This document shows, piece by piece, positions 59,015 to 64,000 of a stretch of 64,000 nucleotides of DNA. A program made the position numbers and the translations under genes. This DNA is from Bacillus sp. SKDU12 (GTDB taxonomy: Bacteria; Bacillota; Bacilli; Bacillales; Bacillaceae). Position 1 is the stretch's first letter. Each line of letters begins with the position of its first letter. The stretch lies in NCBI RefSeq assembly GCF_010093085.1, contig NZ_MSRC01000003.1, positions 434,001 through 498,000 on the forward strand, written 5' to 3'. The notes beneath the pieces are model-generated. The model was given only the letters and a program-made list of their open reading frames with translations, had not been told where the DNA came from and did no database searches.

Positions 59015-59260
59015 TTGGAAAGAAGAAATAGACAGCCATACAATAAAATCAAAGCTTACTTTGTAGAGAATGAAATAAAACACAAAGATGTGGCTGTTCT
59101 TTTAGAGGTAAAGCCAAATACTATTAGTAAAAAGCTAAATGGATTTGGCGGAGATTTTTCTTTGGAGGATGCAAAAAAAATGCACTTTCACTTTGGCGTG
59201 CCAATCGCCTATTTTTTTGAACCTTCTGTTCCTAAAAAGGAACGAATGCTTATATCATGA
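59015..59260 (+). CDS. Cro-like XRE helix-turn-helix protein
   Basis: An 81-residue protein from TTG 59015 behind GGAGGGGGTGAGGAA; the frame is open further upstream, but that part lies over PR and O3. The HTH is NEIKHKDVAVLLEVKPNTISKKLNG (about 18-42), and the C-terminal half (DFSLEDAKKMHFHFGVPIAYFFE) is typical of small phage XRE proteins. It is the first gene of the early operon, the position of Cro. Its last codons contain operator O4, which encodes VPKKER. Confidence 0.82.
   Translation: MERRNRQPYNKIKAYFVENEIKHKDVAVLLEVKPNTISKKLNGFGGDFSLEDAKKMHFHFGVPIAYFFEPSVPKKERMLIS
59228..59243. promoter_or_regulatory. Operator O4 inside the cro-like gene
   Basis: GTTCCTAAAAAGGAAC, base-for-base identical to O3 and 244 bp downstream of it. 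A perfect 16-bp palindrome within a coding region is unlikely by chance and suggests looping or roadblock repression. Confidence 0.8.
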
Positions 59261-59272
59261 GGAGGTGGGTAC

Positions 59273-59542
59273 GTGTTCTCTGTTCAAGTAAATGAGGAAG
59301 AAATTAAGCAACTTTGTATTCAAAAAATCGAAGAAGCGTTGAATGAAGTAAGAGACTCATACACTTTTTGGGATATGAAAGAATTGTGCAGGCAAACAAA
59401 TATGAGCCTGAATTTCATCAAAGAAACGTTTTTTTATGATGAAAGATTCCCGAAATATCGCGTAGGTAAGAAATGGTTGTTTCCTGAAAAGCAATGCAAA
59501 GAGTTTTTACTTAAATGGCTTTCGGAGCAGCCAAGAAACTAG
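59273..59542 (+). CDS. DUF771-family phage protein
   Basis: An 89-residue protein of the DUF771 family, common after the cro-like gene in Firmicute phages and elements. It looks like a winged-helix/excisionase-type DNA-binding domain (FWDMKELCRQTNMSLNFIKETFFYDERFPKYRVGKKWLFP), so a role as excisionase or regulator is possible but unproven. The start is GTG 59273 after GAGGAGGTGGGTAC. It is 12 nt downstream of the cro-like stop. Confidence 0.8.
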   Translation: MFSVQVNEEEIKQLCIQKIEEALNEVRDSYTFWDMKELCRQTNMSLNFIKETFFYDERFPKYRVGKKWLFPEKQCKEFLLKWLSEQPRN

Positions 59543-59551
59543 AAGGGGAGA

Positions 59552-59795
59552 ATGAAAATGGTGTATCAACTTCCAGTTAAATTAAAAAAGGGACAAGCAC
59601 GAACTTCAGTCTGGCTTAAAGGATTTGAGATAAAAAACAAAAACTCTTTTGATGAGGGTGAAGAGAGAGAGTCAGCTCAAAATCGAACTGACCTTTCAAA
59701 GTAATGATTATTCCACAGAGAAATATAACTTGTTTCTGGATGATTTTAATAAGTTTCTTATTGAGAATGGATGGATTGAAGGGAAGAGTTATTAA
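59552..59795 (+). pseudogene. Small early phage gene split by a +1 frame change at a GA repeat
   Basis: ATG 59552 (GAAGGGGAG upstream) encodes MKMVYQLPVKLKKGQARTSV..., a 50-codon frame that ends at 59704. The downstream +1 frame is open from GTG 59658 to a stop at 59795 and reads like protein (QLKIELTFQSNDYSTEKYNL...ENGWIEGKSY). The two meet in GAAGAGAGAGAG (59660-59671). Joined, they would give ~80 residues. Options: a one-base mutation, programmed +1 frameshifting, or two small genes with the second starting at GTG 59658. I do not recognise the family. Confidence 0.6.
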
Positions 59796-60172
59796 CTCAG
59801 ACCAAGCTTTTTTTTCAGATAATCTTGAGCAATTCCGGCCAGCAAAGTCATGGATACACTTGTAAGTTGTTTGGTTTTTTCTTTAGTAGCTGCCCATACA
59901 GCTGTATCTCTAATATTATCGAGAAAAACATGTCCATCCCAAGTGAGGCTCGAAATACCAATACCATAAATCGAACCACCGGAGAATAAGGGTTTACCGT
60001 TTATAAAATTTGCTTCAATTAATTTTAAGATTGTGTAAAAAGTTGTTTCTTCTCCGTACTGTTCGTAAGTTTTAAGCTCTCGAATCTCACTAATATGTAT
60101 ATGGTCCGTTAAGGTGAGTTTCTCTTCTAGTTCTAAAAGAAGCTCCCTCACACAATTTTGATCGAGTTTCAT
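59792..60172 (-). CDS. DUF2513-family protein, opposite to the early operon
   Basis: A 126-residue DUF2513 protein, a family common in phages and mobile elements, with no known biochemical function. The N-terminus (NCVRELLLELEEKLTLTDHI) is typical, followed by a TFYTILKLIEANFINGKPL winged-helix-like segment, LTWDGHVFLDNIRD and an amphipathic C-terminal helix (about 100-126). ATG 60172 follows AATAGGAGGTGAATATAA. It reads against its neighbours, overlaps the preceding rightward frame by 4 nt, and has its own promoter, like a lysogen-expressed cargo (moron) gene. Confidence 0.82.
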   Translation of the reverse strand: MKLDQNCVRELLLELEEKLTLTDHIHISEIRELKTYEQYGEETTFYTILKLIEANFINGKPLFSGGSIYGIGISSLTWDGHVFLDNIRDTAVWAATKEKTKQLTSVSMTLLAGIAQDYLKKKLGLS

Positions 60173-60195
60173 TTATATTCACCTCCTATTATTTG

Positions 60196-60212
60196 ATAGG
60201 AACATTATACCA
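60196..60212 (-). promoter_or_regulatory. Promoter of the DUF2513 gene with a half-operator
   Basis: On the minus strand TGGTATAAT (60212-60204) is an extended -10; no good -35 is visible. Adjacent GTTCCTAT (60203-60196) equals a half-site of the phage operator, so partial repressor control is possible. Confidence 0.62.
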
Positions 60213-60234
60213 GTAAATTGGAAGGGGAAAAACT

Positions 60235-60510
60235 ATGAATCTTAATTACTTCCTTAAACAGGATAGAGAATTAGCGAAACGGAAATTGGGTTCTGCTCAG
60301 TTCTTGCTACAGGAACTTTTACCGGACGAAATCAAGGATAACAATTTCGATGAATGTATCGATCTCTGTTTGTCAGCTGCTGAAATGTTCAAGGAAATCA
60401 AACGGATGCATCATCCTGAACAAGTAGTTCAGCTACATGAAATTGCAACTCAATTTCTTAGTAAAGGTCTTGATGTCTCAATCGTAAAGAGGCCAGTATA
60501 TGAATCTTGA
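60235..60510 (+). CDS. Hypothetical phage early protein
   Basis: A 91-residue, mostly helical protein (NYFLKQDRELAKRKLGSAQF, then DECIDLCLSAAEMFKEIKRM). I do not recognise its family. ATG 60235 follows TTGGAAGGGGAAAAACT. It overlaps the next small gene by 11 nt, a tight coupling common in early phage operons. Confidence 0.68.
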   Translation: MNLNYFLKQDRELAKRKLGSAQFLLQELLPDEIKDNNFDECIDLCLSAAEMFKEIKRMHHPEQVVQLHEIATQFLSKGLDVSIVKRPVYES

Positions 60511-60637
60511 GCATCCAATCATAACAGAAATTAACCGTTACGGTTATCCAAAAGAGTATCTCCAGTATGACCGGGATCGGGAAGAGGATGCCGATGAAGA
60601 AGTAAATAAAAAAAGCCCACACGGCAATGTGGACTAA
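60500..60637 (+). CDS. Small YqaI-like phage protein
   Basis: A 45-residue protein starting MNLEHPIITEINRYGYP and ending KKSPHGNVD. Small proteins with this HPIIxEINxxGYP start recur in Bacillus prophage early regions, including the skin element. Function unknown. It begins within the end of the preceding gene, with AAGAGGCCAGTAT upstream. Its last codons coincide with a hairpin that would act as a terminator for leftward transcription. Confidence 0.62.
   Translation: MNLEHPIITEINRYGYPKEYLQYDRDREEDADEEVNKKSPHGNVD
60611..60637 (-). terminator. Leftward-facing terminator in the tail of the YqaI-like gene
   Basis: Read leftward: AGTCCACA, loop TTGCC, GTGTGGGCT, then T7. It would stop antisense transcription entering from the right before it reaches the DUF2513 gene. 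Confidence 0.55.
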
Positions 60638-60703
60638 AAACAAACAAGCAACTTCATTTTAAATGGAACTCTCAACAAAATCAAATAGAGGAAGGTGTCT
60701 CAT

Positions 60704-61258
60704 ATGAATCCATTGCAGGATTTTGAATTAAATGAAATTAACAACGGCGAACTGCCGGGGAACCGTCCACAGTTTGAAATCACTGATATGAACAGCCTGA
60801 ACTGGGCTTTCCGGAAAATAGCTGCACTTAAGTCGCAGGAAAAAGAAATCAAAGCGCTGGCAGCCACAGAAAAACAACGTATCGAAGAATGGGAAAGGCA
60901 AGAGCTTAAGCCTTTAGCAGACAGTCTTTCATTCTTTGAAAACCTGGTGAGTGTCTATCATACAAAGCAGCTGCAGGAAGACCCGAAGGCAAAAACACTT
61001 TCCACACCTTATGGGAAATCTAAAAGCCGGAAAACAAAAGCAGCACCTAAAGAAGTGGACAAGGAAAAACTTCTGCAGCATGTGAAGGATGCCGGTATGG
61101 AAGAGTTTATAAAAGAGTCTGTGGCATGGGGGGATCTTAAAAAGACACTCACTGTCACCGAGCTTGAAGGTAAACCAATAGTAATAGATTCAAATGGACA
61201 AGCTGTCCCGGGCGTAGAAGTGCAGCCGGAAACAGTCAGCTTCAAAGTGGAGGTGTAA
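60704..61258 (+). CDS. Gam-like host-nuclease inhibitor family protein
   Basis: A 184-residue protein. Residues ~30-95 are a coiled-coil of the Gam/Siphovirus Gp157 kind (ALKSQEKEIKALAATEKQRIEEWERQELKPLADSL). A beta-rich tail (TVTELEGKPIVIDSNGQAVPGVEVQPETVSF) follows. Such proteins bind DNA ends or block host exonucleases, and are encoded beside phage recombinases, as here. ATG 60704 follows GAGGAAGGTGTCTCAT. It ends 3 nt before the ATPase gene. The activity is inferred. Confidence 0.75.
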   Translation: MNPLQDFELNEINNGELPGNRPQFEITDMNSLNWAFRKIAALKSQEKEIKALAATEKQRIEEWERQELKPLADSLSFFENLVSVYHTKQLQEDPKAKTLSTPYGKSKSRKTKAAPKEVDKEKLLQHVKDAGMEEFIKESVAWGDLKKTLTVTELEGKPIVIDSNGQAVPGVEVQPETVSFKVEV

Positions 61259-61261
61259 GGG

Positions 61262-62200
61262 ATGTTTCAAGTAACAGACGCGCAGCGTGAAAAGGAAAAA
61301 GCAATTGTGGGTTTTATCGGTCCGAGTGGTTCCGGTAAGACGGCCGGCGCCCTTCTGGTAGCTTACGGAATGATGCGTGAGGCATATCCAGAAGCAAACG
61401 ACGAGGAAATCTGGTCAAAGATCGGCGTTGTCGATACTGAGCACCGACGCGCAAAACTGTACGCTAATTTACAGTTTGATGAAATTCGCATCGGTAGCTT
61501 TAAGCATATTGATTTTACACCGCCGTATACAACTGAGCGTTATCAAATGGCTGTAGAAGCGATTAAGAACGCCGGTGCTGAGGTTGTCGTAATTGATTCA
61601 CTCTCACACAACTGGCAGGGTGAAGGCGGAATAGTTGAAACACATGGCAGCATGTCCGGTAACTCTTTTCAAAACTGGGGCAAGCTTGCGCCGGAAACAA
61701 CCAAGCTCATTAAGACGTTAACGCAAAATGACGTTCACATCTTAGCGACATTGAGAACAAAAACGGAGTATGTAGTGGAGCCTGATAATAACGGCAAAAT
61801 GGCTCCTCGTAAGGTTGGGACAAAACCTGTACAGAAAGATGAAATGGAATACGAGTTTATGCTCAACTTTAATATTGACATTGATCATATGACTGAGACC
61901 TCAAAAGACAATACGCGAATGTTTGAAGGCTCTTCAATCAAGCTAAACCCGGAAGTCGGCCGCAAACTTTATCAGTGGCTTGAGCTCGGTATTGACGTAA
62001 AGGCGGAGGAAGAAACAGAACGCATCGGGTTGATTACTCACATCAAAATGATGATTGAGAGCAATGAAAAGGCTGCGCAAATGATTGAGGAGTTCCAGAT
62101 CAAAGCGAATCAGAAGCTTGAACAATGGAATATCAAACTTGCTAATGCTGCTATTGATAGATTAAACAGCGTTTTGGGAGGTGAGCCAGGTGAAAAATGA
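61262..62200 (+). CDS. Phage RecA-like ATPase, Sak4-type recombination protein
   Basis: A 312-residue AAA/RecA-fold protein. Walker A is GFIGPSGSGKTAGA (P-loop at residues 20-27), and Walker B AEVVVIDSLSHNW (about 112). The arrangement, with AETTKLIKTLTQ and LATLRTKTEYV after the core, matches Sak4-like single-strand annealing proteins that work with a phage SSB. The C-terminal ~70 residues are helical. ATG 61262 follows GTGGAGGTGTAAGG. Neighbours Gam-like and DUF669 support a DNA recombination module. Confidence 0.82.
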   Translation: MFQVTDAQREKEKAIVGFIGPSGSGKTAGALLVAYGMMREAYPEANDEEIWSKIGVVDTEHRRAKLYANLQFDEIRIGSFKHIDFTPPYTTERYQMAVEAIKNAGAEVVVIDSLSHNWQGEGGIVETHGSMSGNSFQNWGKLAPETTKLIKTLTQNDVHILATLRTKTEYVVEPDNNGKMAPRKVGTKPVQKDEMEYEFMLNFNIDIDHMTETSKDNTRMFEGSSIKLNPEVGRKLYQWLELGIDVKAEEETERIGLITHIKMMIESNEKAAQMIEEFQIKANQKLEQWNIKLANAAIDRLNSVLGGEPGEK

Positions 62201-62387
62201 TTCAAAGCTCGAAGAGATTCGGGGGCATGCGACTATATCTGATGTGCCCTGGTTAATTTCAGAGATTGATAGATTGAATAGTGGCATAGACAGTGTAATT
62301 TATGATTTGCGAAATGAAGACATCACCGATCCGCATGTAGTGGATTCAATTACTCAAAATCTTGTAGCTGTACTAAACGGCAAATAA
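62190..62387 (+). CDS. Small hypothetical phage protein
   Basis: A 65-residue acidic protein (NDSKLEEIRGHATISDVPWLISEIDRL..). The start is GTG 62190, eight bases after GGAGG; the GTG at 62181 lies within that site. It overlaps the ATPase gene by 11 nt. A small coiled helical protein of unknown function; it may be an accessory to the recombination module. Confidence 0.65.
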   Translation: MKNDSKLEEIRGHATISDVPWLISEIDRLNSGIDSVIYDLRNEDITDPHVVDSITQNLVAVLNGK

Positions 62388-62409
62388 ACAAAAATTGGAG
62401 GAATTAAAT

Positions 62410-62850
62410 ATGTTCACAGTAGACCACAGCAAAGGCGAAGCTTTTGAACCAATTAAACCAGGAGAATATGAGGCAACGGTTATTAATTTTGAGGAGAAAA
62501 CAGCAGCTTCATCCGGAAATAAGCGACTTGTCGTAGATTATGAAATCCGTTCTGACGTTGAACAGGCATGCCAGGGCCAGAAAATCCTATACGACAATTT
62601 CACTGTTACAGATAATGCAATGTGGAGATTTCATCAAGCATCAAAGGCCGCGGGCTTCCCGAACGGAATGAAATTTAAGGATCATATTGAATGGGCGAAT
62701 GCTTTCCTCAATAAACCGATCCGCCTAGTTGTCGGAGAAAGAGAGCATAACGGCAAAAAATATCCAGAAGTCAAAGCGTTTAAGCCGTCAGAAGCGCCGG
62801 CGCCGGATACCGGCTCAATTACAGTGAGCGATGACGATGTACCATTTTGA
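62410..62850 (+). CDS. DUF669-family phage protein (SSB-like)
   Basis: A 146-residue protein of the DUF669 family, encoded next to phage recombinases/helicases and thought to be an OB-fold ssDNA-binding protein. It reads EPIKPGEYEATVINFEEKTA at the start, YDNFTVTDNAMWRFHQASKAAG in the centre, and ends in an acidic DDDVPF, the typical SSB-like tail that recruits partner proteins. ATG 62410 follows TTGGAGGAATTAAAT. Confidence 0.82.
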   Translation: MFTVDHSKGEAFEPIKPGEYEATVINFEEKTAASSGNKRLVVDYEIRSDVEQACQGQKILYDNFTVTDNAMWRFHQASKAAGFPNGMKFKDHIEWANAFLNKPIRLVVGEREHNGKKYPEVKAFKPSEAPAPDTGSITVSDDDVPF

Positions 62851-62910
62851 TCACAAGAAATACATTTGAGGGAGTGTATGGCTCCCTCGTTTTTAAAGGG
62901 GAGTTAATAC

Positions 62911-64000
62911 ATGTACGATTTTAAAAATATACCGCAAGAGCTAAAAAACGCCCCTCAGTGGATTCTATGGCGTTCGGAAGAGCGTAACGGCAAAAAAACG
63001 AAAGTGCCATATCAGATTGACGGCAGCATGGCTCAATCAAGCAATAAGAGAACCTGGTCCACCTTTGCCACTATCATGAAGTTTTTCAATGAACAGGAGT
63101 ATGACGGCATCGGCTTCATGTTTTCTAAAGATGATCCGTTCATCGGAATAGATATAGATCACTGTGTAAATGACGGTGTTCTATCTTCTTTCGCTCAGGA
63201 AATCATCCAAACAATCAACAGCTATACTGAATACTCCCCGAGTGGTGAGGGTGTTCATATTATCGCGAAAGGTAAGCTCCCATTACGCGGACCGGGCACA
63301 GGGAGAAAAAATATAGATAAAGGCCTGGAAGTATACAGGCATGGTCGTTATTTCACGTTCACCGGAAACAGTCTTGATGTTGGACCTGTGCGGGAACGAT
63401 CGGAAGAGATCAAAACCATCTTTGATAAATATTTAACAGAGAGGGAAGAAGCAAAATCAGTCAGCGCCCGATCACAATCAGGAAGCGATATGAGTAATCT
63501 TTCAAATAAAGAAATTTGGGAAAGAATGTTCAACAGTAAAAATGGAAAAAGCATTCAGGACCTTTTTAACGGCCAGCTGATTAATGACGATCATTCTTCC
63601 ACGGATATGGCTTTATGTAATCATCTAGCATTCTGGACGGACAAGGACGCATCAAAAATGGATTCTATGTTTCGTGAATCAAATTTGTTTCGCGAAAAGT
63701 GGGACCAGCAGCATTCAGCCGACGGAGCTACATATGGAGAAATGACTATTGCTGCAGCTATCTACTCGACCGGCCCCACAATATCCGACCTGATGGAGCA
63801 GCAAGAGCAGCCGTATGAAGTGTATTTCTCGCAGCCACAGGCCTCACAGGTTGCTGACACAGAGGAAATCATAGACACGCCACCGGTCTTTCATCTGACT
63901 GAGCTAGGGAACGCTGAAAGGCTTGTATATTACCATGGCAAGAATATCAGATACTGTAACGAGCTCGACTGGTTAATTTGGAACGGGAAGATGTGGGAGG
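62911..64000 (+). CDS. Phage primase/helicase (PrimPol-type), 3' end outside window
   Basis: An ATG at 62911 (AAAGGGGAGTTAATAC upstream) opens a frame that has no stop before the window end, so at least 363 codons. The N-terminal ~190 residues are a primase-polymerase domain: WILWRSEERNGKKTKVPYQ, the metal pair in IGIDIDHC (D81, D83), and SPSGEGVHII (about 110). A linker and a further domain (FHLTELGNAERLVYYHGKNIRYC, about residue 328 on) look like the start of the D5/P4-type helicase part. It would initiate phage DNA replication. Confidence 0.85.
   Translation, partial: MYDFKNIPQELKNAPQWILWRSEERNGKKTKVPYQIDGSMAQSSNKRTWSTFATIMKFFNEQEYDGIGFMFSKDDPFIGIDIDHCVNDGVLSSFAQEIIQTINSYTEYSPSGEGVHIIAKGKLPLRGPGTGRKNIDKGLEVYRHGRYFTFTGNSLDVGPVRERSEEIKTIFDKYLTEREEAKSVSARSQSGSDMSNLSNKEIWERMFNSKNGKSIQDLFNGQLINDDHSSTDMALCNHLAFWTDKDASKMDSMFRESNLFREKWDQQHSADGATYGEMTIAAAIYSTGPTISDLMEQQEQPYEVYFSQPQASQVADTEEIIDTPPVFHLTELGNAERLVYYHGKNIRYCNELDWLIWNGKMWE

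Larger units (their letters stand above)
56717..64000. mobile_element. Left end of an integrated temperate phage (or integrative element), continuing past the window
   Basis: An integrase facing the host glnA gene, a leftward ImmA-type protease plus XRE repressor, a divergent operator region and a rightward early operon (Cro-like, DUF771, Gam-like, Sak4-like, DUF669, primase) form the lysogeny/replication half of a siphovirus-type prophage. The attachment site should lie in 56717-56792, between the glnA terminator and the integrase stop; its core cannot be set without the right end. Structural genes, if present, are beyond base 64000. Confidence 0.88.

Overview
The window is a contiguous piece of a low-GC Firmicute chromosome, and the gene content, order and protein sequences place it in the Bacillus subtilis group. 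Many genes are recognisable at near-full identity (spoIIIE, recA, rny, ymdB, spoVS, cotE, mutS/mutL, hfq, nrdIEF, glnRA). Several loci differ from the layout I remember for strain 168, so this is another strain or a sister species. Names given are from family recognition by reading, not from a database search.

Layout. 1-8.9 kb: end of the M16 peptidase mlpA, ymxH, dipicolinate synthase (dpaA-dpaB), the diaminopimelate/lysine branch (asd, dapG, dapA), RNase J2 (rnjB), the ClpP-like tepA and ylzJ. 9-20 kb: spoIIIE, a GntR regulator and MFS exporter (ymfC, ymfD), the M16-like pair ymfF-ymfH, ymfI, ymfJ, ymfK, the RodZ-like ymfM, and pgsA. 20-29.5 kb: cinA-recA, pbpX, rny-ymdB, spoVS, and threonine catabolism (tdh-kbl). 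29.6-37 kb: miaB-ymcA, cotE, mutS-mutL. 37-43 kb is the variable part: ymcC and the TetR regulator pksA are divergent around two palindromic operators, but the bacillaene (pks) cluster expected after pksA is absent. After ymzB a 1.2-kb stretch of decayed sequence stands where aprX/ymaE would be expected, followed by ymaC, ymaD, ebrAB, ymaG and ymaF. 43.3-56.7 kb: miaA-hfq, ymzC, ymzA, the NrdR-boxed nrdI-nrdE-nrdF-ymaB operon, a cwlC that has lost its SPOR repeats, spoVK, hflX (ynbA), ynbB and glnR-glnA.

56.75-64 kb is the left end of a temperate phage (or similar element) inserted just beyond the glnA terminator. A leftward lysogeny arm holds a tyrosine integrase, an ImmA-like peptidase and an XRE repressor. 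The control region has two divergent promoters and three repressor-type palindromes, with a fourth perfect copy inside the first rightward gene. The rightward early operon runs Cro-like XRE, DUF771, small proteins, Gam-like nuclease inhibitor, Sak4-like recombinase ATPase, DUF669 ssDNA-binding-type protein, and a primase/helicase cut by the window end. A leftward DUF2513 gene with its own promoter is embedded in this operon.

The core genes serve sporulation (DPA synthesis, coat, cortex, DNA translocation), lysine/peptidoglycan precursors, RNA decay, DNA repair and recombination, nucleotide reduction and nitrogen assimilation. I found no CRISPR array, tRNA, rRNA or insertion sequence by eye. 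No clearly new multi-gene system stands out. The places most likely to repay checking are the prophage control region, the embedded DUF2513 gene beside a frame-disrupted gene, and the eroded loci (pks gap, aprX gap, cwlC tail).
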